Shown: piece after piece, positions 39,451 to 50,837 of the stretch
How positions within the stretch are numbered: position 1 is the first letter of the stretch
Layout: every line of letters starts with the position of its first letter
Source: Trichococcus flocculiformis
GTDB taxonomy: Bacteria; Bacillota; Bacilli; Lactobacillales; Aerococcaceae
Direction: 5' to 3'
Length of the DNA: 64,000 nt
Assembly (NCBI RefSeq): GCF_900113645.1
Contig: NZ_FOQC01000005.1
Coordinates: forward strand, 42,939-106,938
Program-made: the position numbers and the translations under genes
Notes under the pieces: model-generated
Database searches by the model: none
What the model saw: only the letters and a program-made list of their open reading frames with translations
Told to the model about the DNA's origin: nothing

Positions 39451-40503
39451 GTGGCCAGAGATATAGGAATCGATTTAGGTACAGCAAATGTACTGATTCA
39501 CGTTAAGGGGAAAGGTATCGTCTTGAACGAGCCTTCCGTTGTCGCAGTAGACACAAAAACCGGAAAAGTTTTAGCAGTTGGGGAAGAAGCCTATATGATG
39601 GTTGGGCGTACGCCGGCAAACATCAGAGTCATCCGTCCGCTGAAAGGCGGCGTTATAGCAGACTTTGACATCACAGAAGCAATGCTGACCCACTTTATTG
39701 ATCGCTTGAATGTGAAGGGTTTTTTGACTAAGCCGAACATTTTGATCTGTTGTCCGACGAACATCACAACGATTGAACAAAAAGCGATCATCCAAGCCGC
39801 AGAAAAGAGCGGCGGCAAGAATGTGTATCTGGAGGAAGAACCGAAAGTTGCTGCTGTCGGAGCCGGGCTTGATATTTTTCAGCCGAACGGTAATATGGTC
39901 ATCGATATGGGTGGCGGAACGAGTGATATCGCAGTATTGTCTTTGGGCGGTATCGTAACGAGCAGCTCGATCAAAACAGCCGGTGATAAACTGGATGCCG
40001 ACATCATGAATTTCGTCAAAAGAGAACACAAATTGTTGATCGGTGAACGGACTGCTGAAAAAATCAAAATAACGATCGGAACCGCTTTGGAGCCTGAGAA
40101 GGAAGAGAAGATGGAAATCCGTGGCCGAGACATGGTGACGGGACTGCCGCGCACTATTTACATCACTTCGAAGGAAGTATATGAAGCGATGCACGAGACT
40201 TTGGTTCTGGTCGTGGAGCAAGCGAAGGAAGTTTTGGAAATGACGCCTCCTGAGTTGGCTGCCGACATCATCAACACCGGAATCGTGTTGACAGGTGGGG
40301 GTGCCTTGATCAGCGGAATCGAGAAACTCTTCTCGAACGAGTTGAAAGTTCCGGTATTTGCTGCTGAAAAACCATTGGATGCAGTTGCTTTGGGAACGGG
40401 TATCCTACTGAACAACATCGATCAAAAGAATCGTCCGTCCAGCGGACTTTTCGGTTTGTTGGCGCGACTGATCCAAAAAACAAAAATAAAAAAAGGAAGA
40501 TAG
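39451..40503 (+). CDS. mbl: MreB-like actin homologue Mbl
   Basis: Mbl is a bacterial actin that guides lateral wall synthesis at the membrane. The 350-residue protein starts with GTG and reads ARDIGIDLGTANVLIHVKGKG, then ICCPTNITTIEQKAI, the phosphate loop DMGGGTSDIAVLSLG and VLTGGGALISGIEKL. This wording is much closer to Mbl than to MreB, and murA-mbl linkage supports it. The short C-terminal KTKIKKGR tail is basic. Confidence 0.92.
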   Translation: MARDIGIDLGTANVLIHVKGKGIVLNEPSVVAVDTKTGKVLAVGEEAYMMVGRTPANIRVIRPLKGGVIADFDITEAMLTHFIDRLNVKGFLTKPNILICCPTNITTIEQKAIIQAAEKSGGKNVYLEEEPKVAAVGAGLDIFQPNGNMVIDMGGGTSDIAVLSLGGIVTSSSIKTAGDKLDADIMNFVKREHKLLIGERTAEKIKITIGTALEPEKEEKMEIRGRDMVTGLPRTIYITSKEVYEAMHETLVLVVEQAKEVLEMTPPELAADIINTGIVLTGGGALISGIEKLFSNELKVPVFAAEKPLDAVALGTGILLNNIDQKNRPSSGLFGLLARLIQKTKIKKGR

Positions 40504-40692
40504 GTGATCGCTTTGAAATTTGATTTCAAACCTGTACTGTCAACGGTGATGTGGGTTTTGATATTCATGTTGATGGCTTTCATTCTCTTCGGAGCCGGAT
40601 TGATGGTCGGATACGGTGTTCTGGGTGACGGCAATCCGGCCCTCGTCTTCAGCAAGCAGACCTGGGAACATATCTTTGATTATATCCGTTAA
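40504..40692 (+). CDS. epuA: EpuA-like small membrane protein (annotated in relatives as RNA polymerase subunit beta, RpoB-associated)
   Basis: The 62-residue protein has a basic N-terminus, one strong transmembrane helix (about 15-38) and a conserved GYGVLGDGNPALVFSKQTWEHIF tail segment. This fits the EpuA family found near murA in streptococci and lactobacilli; the function is unknown. It follows mbl with no gap. GTG 40504 is taken as start; TTG 40513, preceded by AGGTGA, is a good alternative. Confidence 0.8.
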   Translation: MIALKFDFKPVLSTVMWVLIFMLMAFILFGAGLMVGYGVLGDGNPALVFSKQTWEHIFDYIR

Positions 40693-40701
40693 GGAAATAA
40701 G

Positions 40702-40742
40702 AAGGGCAGACAGGAACGATTGCGTTCCGTCTGCCCTTTTTT
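40702..40742 (+). terminator. murA-mbl-epuA terminator
   Basis: A 16-bp stem with one bulge (40702-40718 with 40723-40738), a 4-base loop and a T6 run lies just after epuA. Confidence 0.92.
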
Positions 40743-40807
40743 GATTTTTTTCCTTAATAGGTGCGAGCGGGTGGGGTTTCGGATTATTTCTTTGTTCTTC
40801 ATTTGCT

Positions 40808-40940
40808 GTGCTCCGGTGAGCGAAGGCTTCGCCGGAGCACAGACGCAATTAGATGAGCGAACTCCTGAAAGGATGGCCTCGCTGGAGTTTGCACCGATAT
40901 CAATCGGTCTCCGCCGGTAAGCGGGCGCCTCACCGGAGCT
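40808..40940. repeat. triple-palindrome intergenic element, copy B
   Basis: Unit 1 (40808-40840) has arms GTGCTCCGG/CCGGAGCAC. Unit 2 (40860-40889) has arms AACTCC/GGAGTT. Unit 3 (40909-40938) has arms CTCCG/CGGAG. The right-hand GGAG motifs end at 40837, 40887 and 40938, again about 50-51 bases apart. The element begins about 65 bases after a terminator, between epuA and the convergent clpP. Beyond it, to 41016, nothing else is visible. Confidence 0.8.
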
Positions 40941-41016
40941 GCGAACTCGTATCCGCTGTTGTGCCAATGAAAAAGGTCAAATCTTTCTACCCATGCTCCA
41001 CAAAATCAGCCATATA

Positions 41017-41060
41017 AAAACGAGGACGGCCAGCATCCTTCTGCTGGTCGTCCTCGCTTT
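41017..41060. terminator. clpP terminator, bidirectional
   Basis: A 15-bp stem with wobbles (41021-41035 with 41042-41056) is followed on the minus strand by TTTTT, 13 bases past the clpP stop. Confidence 0.88.
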
Positions 41061-41072
41061 TGTCGCATATTT

Positions 41073-41666
41073 TTATTTCAATGATTTTGAGTTGACCATG
41101 ACTTCGTCAATCAAGCCGTAATCTTTCGCTTGCTGAGCAGTCATGTAGTTATCGCGGTCGGTATCGCGTTCGATGACTTCCATCGGTTGTCCTGTGCGTT
41201 CAGCCAAAATTTTATTCAGGCGTTCGCGTGTCTGCAGGATATGGCGGGCTGCGATTTCAATTTCGGTTGCTTGACCTTGTGCACCGCCAAGCGGTTGATG
41301 GATCATAATCTCTGCATTCGGTAATGCAAAACGTTTGCCCTTCTCGCCGGCAGTCAACAAGAAGCTGCCCATCGAAGCTGCCATACCCATAGCGATTGTT
41401 TGAACGTCCGCCTTGATGAAGTTCATTGTATCGTAGATGGCCAGTCCGGCAGACACGCTACCGCCTGGAGAGTTGATGTAGATATAGATATCTTTTTCGG
41501 AATCTTGGGCATCCAAGAATAGCAATTGCGCGATGACTGAGTTCGCCGTATTATCGTCGATAGGGCCGCTCAACATGATGATGCGGTCCTTCAGAAGACG
41601 GGAATAAATATCATATGCACGTTCACCACGGGATGATTGTTCTATTACTGTAGGGATTAAGTTCAT
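41073..41666 (-). CDS. clpP: ATP-dependent Clp protease proteolytic subunit
   Basis: ClpP forms the barrel that degrades proteins unfolded by Clp ATPases. The 197-residue serine protease has S98 in [12 protein letters not shown]123 in MIHQPLGG and the expected aspartate near residue 172 ([10 protein letters not shown]). GGAGGAAAC precedes the ATG. Its promoter overlaps a CtsR-type operator, so heat and protein stress should induce it. Confidence 0.96.
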   Translation of the reverse strand: MNLIPTVIEQSSRGERAYDIYSRLLKDRIIMLSGPIDDNTANSVIAQLLFLDAQDSEKDIYIYINSPGGSVSAGLAIYDTMNFIKADVQTIAMGMAASMGSFLLTAGEKGKRFALPNAEIMIHQPLGGAQGQATEIEIAARHILQTRERLNKILAERTGQPMEVIERDTDRDNYMTAQQAKDYGLIDEVMVNSKSLK

Positions 41667-41718
41667 ATATGTTTCCTCCTCGTTCGTTTTGAATGAACAG
41701 TTTTTCTTTACATGGTTT

Positions 41719-41748
41719 ATTTTAACTCATTGGTCAGGAAAGGTCAAT
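41719..41748 (-). promoter_or_regulatory. clpP promoter overlapped by a CtsR box
   Basis: On the minus strand TTGACC (-35) and TAAAAT (-10) are 17 bases apart. On the plus strand GGTCAGG-AAA-GGTCAAT (41732-41748) forms the tandem heptad with 3-base spacer typical of CtsR. The operator covers the -35 and half of the spacer. Confidence 0.75.
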
Positions 41749-41881
41749 TGTAATGTTTGTCCATAAGTCTGACGATTTCTGGTGAAATATACCTTAGTCA
41801 ATCATATCGTTTCAGTCAGCAAATGTCCAAAAATAGATAGCAGAAATGCGGATTGTATTCAGGGTGAATAAAAAATCGAAT

Positions 41882-41920
41882 AAAAAAATCTCCTCTTCCG
41901 CGGGGGAAAGGAGATTTTTT
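41882..41920. terminator. terminator after tRNA-Arg
   Basis: An inverted repeat with AAAAAAATCTCC on one side and GGAGATTTTTT on the other lies 54 bases past the 3' end of the minus-strand tRNA gene and works in both directions. Confidence 0.82.
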
Positions 41921-41973
41921 GCATTTGCTTTGCATCCAAATGCTGGGAACGTTGATGCATCAATAAAATAATA

Positions 41974-42045
41974 CGTCTCCTGAGGGAATCGAACCCCCAT
42001 CTCAAGAACCGGAATCTTACGTGATATCCATTACACTAAGGAGAC
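41974..42045 (-). tRNA. tRNA-Arg (anticodon CCG)
   Basis: The 72-base minus-strand sequence folds into a cloverleaf. The acceptor stem is GTCTCCT/AGGAGAC with discriminator G. The anticodon stem TAAGA/TCTTG encloses the loop TTCCGGT, so the anticodon is CCG, reading CGG. The T-loop is TTCGATT. No CCA is encoded. Confidence 0.93.
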
Positions 42046-42058
42046 AAGCAACATTAAA

Positions 42059-42087
42059 ATTATAACCTATAGCGTGAAAGATGGCAA
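42059..42087 (-). promoter_or_regulatory. tRNA-Arg promoter
   Basis: On the minus strand TTGCCA and a perfect TATAAT are 17 bases apart, ending 14 bases before the tRNA. Confidence 0.75.
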
Positions 42088-42204
42088 GGGGGAAATTCAA
42101 TTTCAAATTCCAGAGTTGTCTGGGACGTCTCTTTAAGTCGGAAGAACGTCCTTTAAACTACTGAATCACCAATCCTGCTGCGATTGAAATCCAATCCCTT
42201 TAAC

Positions 42205-42218
42205 TGAAAACGATTTCA
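42205..42218 (+). promoter_or_regulatory. cre site (CcpA operator) upstream of rpoN
   Basis: TGAAAACGATTTCA matches the cre consensus TGWNANCGNTNWCA at every fixed position. It overlaps the -35 region of an extended -10 promoter (TGATAAAAT, -10 at 42237-42242), so repression on good carbon sources is expected. Confidence 0.65.
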
Positions 42219-42270
42219 ATAAATGCTTGTGTGTGATAAAATGATTCTAAAAGGGGGAGGAGGGGTTGAT

Positions 42271-43365
42271 GTGTTAGTTATATCAAGTGTGCATATGGAT
42301 AAGGAAAGCTTAGAGGAATCGCTGAAGCTTGTGGGATACGACAACGAGGAGTTGTTCGCTTATCTTCAACAAAAAGCGTTGGGCAATCCTTTGATCGAAG
42401 TGAAAATAAATAAAGAATTCGACGAACGCGCTGTAAAAGAAAAAACGGTTGTATACAAGCCGGATAAGGACGACCCTATGGACACTGCTTCCGCAATGGA
42501 TCAAGTGTCTGAAGAAGTGCCGGCGTTGGATACTTTTTTATTGGAACAAATCTATGCAAGTATGCGGGATACACCCTTGCGCGATTTGGTGTTATTCTTG
42601 GTGGCGTTCATCAATCCGGAGGGGTACGTCACCATCAATCTGAATGAAGCCGCGGAACAGAAGGGCGTCGAACCGATTGAGATGTTGGATGCATTGACGC
42701 TTCTGCACCAATTGGATCCCCCAGGTGTGGGTGCCCGGAATCTGCAGGAATGTCTGATGCTGCAGACGGAGCGGGATGAATACGCGCCGGAAATCGCCTA
42801 TTATGTCTTGGAAAATTTCTTCACTGCTTTCAGTGATAAAAACTGGCAAGAAATAGCGGATGAAATGGCAGTTGATCTGGCTGACGTGAAAAGTGTATTC
42901 GAGTATGTCCAATCGTTGGACCCGACACCGGGATCCGCATTCGGCGATGACAATCTATTTTTGCCGAGACCGGATCTTTATCTGCAACTGCTGGATGGGC
43001 ACCTGACTGTGAAATACAATGAGTGGGCTTCTCCATTTGTTGTTTTTCAAAAAGAATATTATGAAGAGATGCTGCAGCATGATGATGAAGACGTACAACA
43101 ATTTTTGGCAGCGAAGAAAACGGAAGGGGAGCAACTGCGGTCGGCGCTGGCATTCAGAAAAGAAATGTTGCTTGCGGCGGGAGAATTGATCTGTTCCTTG
43201 CAGAAAGGCTTTTTCCTGGAAGGCCGAGAACTGGGGCCGCTCGATGTGACTCGCTTGGCTGAAGATTTGGCGGTTCCGGTCACTGTGATGCGCGAAGAAA
43301 TATTGGAGAAAATGATTGAAACGGACCGTGGGACATTTTTGTTGCACCAATTATGCGGTGAATAG
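42271..43365 (+). CDS. rpoN: RNA polymerase sigma-54 factor lacking the RpoN-box domain
   Basis: The 364-residue protein is recognisably sigma-54. The N-terminal region ends in YDNEELFAYLQQKALGNPLIEV, and the core-binding part includes LHQLDPPGVGARNLQECLMLQ and VQSLDPTPGSAFG. The helix-turn-helix-like segment DVTRLAEDLAVPVTVMREEI (about 325-344) is present but degenerate. The protein then stops after ETDRGTFLLHQLCGE, where complete family members continue for 60-80 residues with the RpoN box (RRTVAKYRE) that reads the -24 promoter element. No such sequence is found in any frame downstream. The first glutamine-rich part of region I also looks short. GTG 42271 is chosen because GGGAGGAGGGG lies 7 bases upstream. 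This may be a decayed gene or a variant factor. Confidence 0.8.
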   Translation: MLVISSVHMDKESLEESLKLVGYDNEELFAYLQQKALGNPLIEVKINKEFDERAVKEKTVVYKPDKDDPMDTASAMDQVSEEVPALDTFLLEQIYASMRDTPLRDLVLFLVAFINPEGYVTINLNEAAEQKGVEPIEMLDALTLLHQLDPPGVGARNLQECLMLQTERDEYAPEIAYYVLENFFTAFSDKNWQEIADEMAVDLADVKSVFEYVQSLDPTPGSAFGDDNLFLPRPDLYLQLLDGHLTVKYNEWASPFVVFQKEYYEEMLQHDDEDVQQFLAAKKTEGEQLRSALAFRKEMLLAAGELICSLQKGFFLEGRELGPLDVTRLAEDLAVPVTVMREEILEKMIETDRGTFLLHQLCGE

Positions 43366-43733
43366 CCACGAAAAGCGGTTAAGATAAGTAAAAAGATGCG
43401 AAGCGCTAAACAATGACGGGACATAAAACGACCCTTTTTGAATGGTTGTTGTATCAAGGTTTTTTGAAAGCGTACATCCGAAAGGCAATCGGATTATAGG
43501 CTACTCGTGATATATTGAACGAATCCTTTTTGAAGGAATTTGAATTAATTTATCAAAACTCTTGAAACGTCTAGTGTTTACTGTTAAAATAATGAAGTAA
43601 AGACGAGGGAGAATAGACGGAAGTAAAAAAATATTTACAGTCTTATTACATCTCTCCTGACATGAAATAAACGAGGACCGCCTGAGATTGCAGCGGGGCG
43701 AAAAGCGTCCACGTGCAAATGAAGAGGGTTGTT
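43366..43733 (+). other. non-coding region between rpoN and cggR
   Basis: No coding sequence is seen. It holds a sequence resembling a CggR half-operator (CGGGACATAAAACGACC, 43417-43433), a weak hairpin near 43528-43548, and the cggR promoter. The leader from that promoter to the cggR start is about 140 bases. Confidence 0.5.
43562..43590 (+). promoter_or_regulatory. promoter of the cggR-gap glycolytic operon
   Basis: TTGAAA (43562-43567) and TAAAAT (43585-43590) are 17 bases apart, with an extended -10 TG. Position and strength suit a highly expressed operon. Confidence 0.75.
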
Positions 43734-44771
43734 ATGGAAGAGTCTATTTCAGTCTTGCAGCAAATAGTCCCGGATATTATGTCAGTCCTTCAAAATCGTT
43801 ACCATATCATGCGTAATATCCAAATGTACGCTCCAGTCGGAAGACGCGTCCTGGCCGATAAAGTTTCCTTATCAGAAAGGACTTTGCGGACTGAGACAGA
43901 TTTTTTGCGGAAACAAGGTCTCCTATCGAGTTCCAAGAACGGAATGGAGTTGACCGAGGAAGGCGAAAATGTTTTCCGTCACCTGGAAAAATTCATGCGG
44001 TTATTGCTGAATATGAATGCGAAAGAGAAGGCCTTAGCGGATTATTTGAACATTCAGTTTTGTAGGATTGTTCCTGGTGACAGCGATGAAGATGCATCCA
44101 TTCTGGATGAAATCGGAAAAACTGCAGCCAAAGAACTGCATGCGTTATTGCCGGCAGGCGAATTTATCGTTGCTGTGGCTGGTGGGAGTACAATGGCACG
44201 GGCTGCCGAACATTTTTCACCTGAATTGTCCCAGAACAGGAATTTTATTTTTGTTCCGACACGAGGTGGTTTAGGCGAATCGATGTCGATACAAGCCAAC
44301 AGTGTCAGCGATCGTATGGCGCAATTGGTCGGCGGTGAGAACATGGCGCTTTTCGTTCCCGATAACTTGAGCGAAAAAGCTTATGCATCAATGAAATCCG
44401 AGCCATCGATCAAACATACTTTATCCGTCATGAAAAAGGCAAATTGCTTGTTATATAGCATCGGTAATGCTAAAGTAATGATGGAAAGACGCAGGATGTC
44501 GCATGGGTTGATTTCGTCCCTAGAAGCGCATAATGCGGTAGGTGAAGCCTTTGGTTGTTACTTCAATGAAAATGGAGAAATCGTCTATCGATTGTCCCGC
44601 TTCGGGCTTCAGATTGAAGAAATCGAAAAGATCCCGTACGCAATGGCCATTGCAGGGGGAAGCACGAAAGCCAAGGCTATTAAAGCGTTCATGAAATATG
44701 CCCCGCATCAAACATGGCTGATTACGGATGAGGGCGCAGCTAATCTGATTTTAAAAGGGGTAACCCTTTAA
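43734..44771 (+). CDS. cggR: central glycolytic genes regulator CggR (SorC family)
   Basis: CggR represses the gapA operon and is relieved by fructose-1,6-bisphosphate in B. subtilis. The 345-residue protein has an N-terminal helix-turn-helix (about 35-75, RVLADKVSLSERTLRTETDFL) and a SorC-type sugar-phosphate-binding domain with AVAGGSTMA, FVPTRGGLGESM and the C-terminal AIAGGSTKAKAIKAFMKYAP. It lies directly upstream of gap, as in other Firmicutes. The ATG at 43734 follows AGAGGG; in-frame codons further upstream lack a site. Confidence 0.94.
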   Translation: MEESISVLQQIVPDIMSVLQNRYHIMRNIQMYAPVGRRVLADKVSLSERTLRTETDFLRKQGLLSSSKNGMELTEEGENVFRHLEKFMRLLLNMNAKEKALADYLNIQFCRIVPGDSDEDASILDEIGKTAAKELHALLPAGEFIVAVAGGSTMARAAEHFSPELSQNRNFIFVPTRGGLGESMSIQANSVSDRMAQLVGGENMALFVPDNLSEKAYASMKSEPSIKHTLSVMKKANCLLYSIGNAKVMMERRRMSHGLISSLEAHNAVGEAFGCYFNENGEIVYRLSRFGLQIEEIEKIPYAMAIAGGSTKAKAIKAFMKYAPHQTWLITDEGAANLILKGVTL

Positions 44772-44810
44772 AATAAAAATTTTGACTTATCCTAAGGAGG
44801 AAATCTCAGT

Positions 44811-45812
44811 ATGACAGTAAAAGTTGGTATTAACGGTTTTGGACGTATTGGACGTTTAGCATTCCGCCGTATTCAAGAAGTAGAAGGAATCGAAGTTGTA
44901 GCAATCAATGACTTGACTGACGCTAAAATGTTAGCTCACTTATTGAAATATGATACAACTCAAGGCAGATTCAATGGTGATGTAGAAGTTAATGACGGAT
45001 TCTTCACTGTAAACGGAAAAGACATCAAAGTGTTATCACAACGTAACCCAGCAGATCTTCCATGGGCAGAACTTGGCGTAGAGTTCGTATTGGAATGTAC
45101 TGGTTTCTTCATGAGCAAATCAGGCGCTCAAGCTCACGTTGATGCAGGCGCTAAACGTGTTCTTTTATCTGCACCAGCAGGTAGCGACGTTAAAACAATC
45201 GTTTATAACGTTAACCACAACGAATTGAGTGCTGACGATGTTATCGTTTCAGGCGCATCTTGCACAACTAACTGCTTAGCTCCAATGGCTAAAGTATTGA
45301 ACGATGAATTTGGAATCGTTGAAGGCTTAATGACTACAATCCATGCATACACTGGCGACCAAAACACTTTGGATGCTCCACATCCTAAAGGTGACTTCCG
45401 TCGTGCGCGCGCTGCTGCAGCAAACATCGTTCCTAACACAACTGGTGCTGCTAAAGCTATCGGTGACGTATTGCCTGAATTGAAAGGCAAATTGGACGGA
45501 GCTGCTCAACGTGTTCCAGTTCCTACCGGTTCATTGACTGAATTAGTTACTGTATTGGAAAAAGCTGTAACTGTTGAAGAAATCAATGCTGCAATGAAAG
45601 CTGCTGCTAACGAATCTTATGGCTACACTGAAGATCAGTTGGTTTCAACTGATATCGTAGGAATCAACTTCGGTTCTTTATTCGATGCTACACAAACTAA
45701 AGTTATGACTGTTGGAGACAAACAATTAGTTAAAACTGTTGCTTGGTATGACAACGAAATGTCTTACGCTTCACAATTAGTTCGTACTTTAGTAGAATTT
45801 GCTAGCTTATAA
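44811..45812 (+). CDS. gap: glyceraldehyde-3-phosphate dehydrogenase, NAD type
   Basis: GAPDH oxidises glyceraldehyde-3-phosphate to 1,3-bisphosphoglycerate. The 333-residue protein starts with the Rossmann motif [16 protein letters not shown] and has C151 in [17 protein letters not shown] plus the histidine of [17 protein letters not shown] after the second strand fits a glycolytic NAD enzyme. AAGGAGG precedes the ATG. The codons look strongly biased, as expected for a very abundant protein. Confidence 0.97.
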   Translation: MTVKVGINGFGRIGRLAFRRIQEVEGIEVVAINDLTDAKMLAHLLKYDTTQGRFNGDVEVNDGFFTVNGKDIKVLSQRNPADLPWAELGVEFVLECTGFFMSKSGAQAHVDAGAKRVLLSAPAGSDVKTIVYNVNHNELSADDVIVSGASCTTNCLAPMAKVLNDEFGIVEGLMTTIHAYTGDQNTLDAPHPKGDFRRARAAAANIVPNTTGAAKAIGDVLPELKGKLDGAAQRVPVPTGSLTELVTVLEKAVTVEEINAAMKAAANESYGYTEDQLVSTDIVGINFGSLFDATQTKVMTVGDKQLVKTVAWYDNEMSYASQLVRTLVEFASL

Positions 45813-45856
45813 GATCACATCTTTCATCTAATGAAAGCTGAATCGTAGAAGATATC

Positions 45857-45893
45857 AAAAGCGGGGAGGCAACGCGCTTCCTCGCTTTTCTTA
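45857..45893 (+). terminator. intra-operon terminator or processing hairpin between gap and pgk
   Basis: AAAAGCGGGGAG pairs with TTCCTCGCTTTT through two wobbles, followed by a T-rich tail. It lies inside the operon, so it is probably leaky or a 3' end for cggR-gap transcripts. Confidence 0.65.
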
Positions 45894-45922
45894 TGTAGAT
45901 ACACATATCAGGAGGCGACGTA

Positions 45923-47113
45923 ATGACAAAGAAAGTTGTAACAGATTTAGATGTAGCTGGAAAAAAAGTATTGGTTCGTGCTGATTTCAATGTTCCTATG
46001 AAAGATGGAGCAATCACTAACGATAACCGTATTGTTCAAGCTCTTCCTACAATCAACTACTTGATCGAAAATAACGCAAAAGTCATCCTTTTCTCTCACT
46101 TAGGAAAAGTAAAAGCTGAAGAAGACAAAGCGAAGTTGAGCTTGAAGCCTGTAGCTGACCGTTTGGCTGAATTGTTGGGCAAAGAAGTCACTTTCGTTCC
46201 TGAAACACGTGGCGAAGCTTTGGAAGCTGCAGTTGCAGCTTTGAAAGATGGAGATGTTTTGGTATTCGAAAACACTCGTTTCGAAGATGTTGACGGCAAA
46301 AAAGAAAGCAAAAACGATGCTGAATTGGGCAAATACTGGGCTAGCCTGGGCGACCTGTTCGTAAACGATGCATTCGGTACGGCTCACCGTGCGCATGCTT
46401 CAAACGTCGGAATCGCTTCTAACCTTGAAAGTGCTGCTGGATTCTTGATGGAGAAAGAAATCAAGTTCATCGGCGGAGCTGTTGATGAGCCTGTTCGTCC
46501 GTTCGTAGCTATCTTAGGCGGAGCGAAAGTCAGCGACAAAATCGGCGTCATCAAACACTTGTTGAACAAAGCCGACAAAGTACTTATCGGTGGCGGCATG
46601 GCTTACACATTCATGAAAGCACAAGGACTTGAAATCGGTAAATCCTTACTGGAAGCTGATAAAGTGGAATTGGCTAAAGAATTGTTGGAGAGCGCTGGCG
46701 ATAAATTGATCTTGCCTATCGATGCTAAAATGGCTCACGAATTCGGCAACGATGTGGAAATCACAATCGCGAAGAACGAAGAATTCCCTGCTGATCAAAT
46801 GGCATTGGATATCGGACCTGCTTCCGTAGAATTATTCGCTAAAGAGCTTGAAGGCGCGAAAACTGTCGTATGGAACGGACCTATGGGTGTGTTCGAATTA
46901 TCTAACTTTGCTCAGGGAACAATCGGTGTTTGCGAAGCAATCGCTAAATTAAGCGATGCTGTAACAATCATCGGTGGCGGAGACTCTGCTGCAGCTGCTA
47001 TGCAATTAGGCTTTGCTGATGATTTCACGCACATCTCAACAGGTGGCGGAGCGTCATTGGAATACCTTGAAGGTAAAGAATTACCAGGTGTAGCATCAAT
47101 TTCTGACAAATAA
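45923..47113 (+). CDS. pgk: phosphoglycerate kinase
   Basis: Pgk makes ATP and 3-phosphoglycerate from 1,3-bisphosphoglycerate. The 396-residue protein has [40 protein letters not shown] and the C-terminal GGGDSAAA and [11 protein letters not shown] nucleotide-binding motifs. AGGAGGCG precedes the ATG. Confidence 0.97.
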   Translation: MTKKVVTDLDVAGKKVLVRADFNVPMKDGAITNDNRIVQALPTINYLIENNAKVILFSHLGKVKAEEDKAKLSLKPVADRLAELLGKEVTFVPETRGEALEAAVAALKDGDVLVFENTRFEDVDGKKESKNDAELGKYWASLGDLFVNDAFGTAHRAHASNVGIASNLESAAGFLMEKEIKFIGGAVDEPVRPFVAILGGAKVSDKIGVIKHLLNKADKVLIGGGMAYTFMKAQGLEIGKSLLEADKVELAKELLESAGDKLILPIDAKMAHEFGNDVEITIAKNEEFPADQMALDIGPASVELFAKELEGAKTVVWNGPMGVFELSNFAQGTIGVCEAIAKLSDAVTIIGGGDSAAAAMQLGFADDFTHISTGGGASLEYLEGKELPGVASISDK

Positions 47114-47127
47114 GCAACCTATCTTAA

Positions 47128-47894
<767 letters not shown>

Positions 47895-47895
<1 letters not shown>

Positions 47896-49427
47896 TGAGT
47901 AAAAAACCGGTAGCGATAATTATTTTGGACGGCTTCGGCTGGAGAAACGAAATGATGGGCAATGCGGTTAAGCTAGCAAAGAAACCGAACTTTGACCGTT
48001 ATTGGAACAATTTTCCGCATGCAACGATGCTGGCTTCCGGATTGGCTGTAGGACTTCCTGAAGGCCAAATGGGTAATTCTGAAGTAGGGCATACAAACAT
48101 TGGTGCCGGACGCGTTGTCTACCAAAGTTTGACAAGAATCGACAAAGCTATCCAAGATGGCGAATTCTTGACGAACGAAGCGCTTGTCGGTGCTTACGAT
48201 CACACGACTGAAAATGATTCTGCTTTGCATCTTTTCGGCCTGCTTTCCGACGGTGGTGTGCACAGTCACATCAACCATGTCATCGCTTTGATCAAGAGCG
48301 CTAAAGAAAAAGGCGTCAAAAAACTGTATCTGCATGCTTTCCTTGATGGCCGCGACGTGGATCCTCACGCTGCACCAGGCTACATCGAAACAGTGGAAAA
48401 AGCGATGGAAGAGATCGGACTGGGCGAAATTGCGACTGTTTCCGGTCGCTACTACGCAATGGACCGTGACAACCGTTGGGAACGTGTTGAATTGGCATAC
48501 AACGCCATCGCACACGGCGAAGGCGAGAAGTTTGAGTCTGCACAAGATGTCGTAAAAGCAAGCTATGCAGACGGTAAAACGGATGAGTTCGTACTGCCGA
48601 CTGTCATCGTTAAAGACGGCAAGCCAGTAGGACCGCTGCAAGACAATGATGCGATCATTTTCTTCAACTTCCGTCCGGACCGCGCGATTCAATTGTCGAA
48701 TGCCTTCACTAACGAAGAGTGGACGAATTTCGATCGCAAAGAGCGCGCAACAAACGTGAAATTTGTGACAATGACTTCTTACCAAGACACAGTTATTGCG
48801 GATATCGCCTTCAAGCCGATCCCGATGACGAATGTGCTGGGTGAAGTGTTGGCACAACACAACCTTTCACAACTGCGTATCGCGGAAACTGAAAAATATC
48901 CGCATGTAACTTTCTTCATGAACGGCGGACGTCACGAGCCTTTCGAAGGCGAAGGACGCATCCTGATCCCTTCACCGAAAGTTGCAACCTATGATTTGAA
49001 ACCTGAAATGAGTGCTTATGAAGTGGGCGAAGCATTAGTGAAAGAGATCAATGACGACAAATACGACGCCATCATCCTTAACTTTGCGAACCCTGACATG
49101 GTAGGCCATTCAGGTATGTTGGAACCTACAATCAAAGCGATTGAAGCAGTGGATGAGAACTTGGGTGCTGTCGTTGACGCTATCCATGCAAAAGGTGGCT
49201 ATGCCATCATCTTCGCTGACCACGGTAACGCGGATACTATGTCCACTGAAGACGGACAACCGCATACTGCGCACACAACCGTACCGGTTCCTGTGATCGT
49301 AACCAAAGAAGGCGTTACGTTGCGCACCGACGGCAAATTGGCCGACGTTGCTCCAACTATGCTTGATTTATTGAACGTAGAAAAACCAGCAGAAATGACA
49401 GGCGAATCGCTGATCGTTAAAGCGTAA
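47895..49427 (+). CDS. gpmI: 2,3-bisphosphoglycerate-independent phosphoglycerate mutase
   Basis: GpmI interconverts 3- and 2-phosphoglycerate with two manganese ions. The 510-residue alkaline-phosphatase-fold enzyme has ILDGFGWR with the first metal aspartate, the catalytic serine in [23 protein letters not shown] and the metal-binding FADHGNAD. It starts in the tpiA stop codon. Confidence 0.96.
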
Positions 49428-49444
49428 GCAAAACGCTTCAGCTA

Positions 49445-49473
49445 TTGCATAAAGTAAGAAAATTGTCTAAAAT
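49445..49473 (+). promoter_or_regulatory. additional promoter before eno
   Basis: TTGCAT (49445-49450) and TAAAAT (49468-49473) are 17 bases apart in the 94-base gap between gpmI and eno, about 50 bases from the start codon. It would give eno extra transcription. Confidence 0.6.
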
Positions 49474-49494
49474 GATACTTGGTAACACAAGTAA

Positions 49495-50820
<1,326 letters not shown>

Positions 50821-50837
50821 TTTTAATTGATTAACAG

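Noticed and set aside
43366..43500. Continuation of sigma-54 after a nonsense codon or frameshift
   Set aside because: Reading past the stop and in the other two frames gives frequent stops and no RpoN-box-like sequence, so a simple point mutation does not explain the short protein.
49432..49446. cre site near AAAACGCTTCA downstream of gpmI
   Set aside because: Aligned on its central CG, it misses four fixed positions of the consensus.
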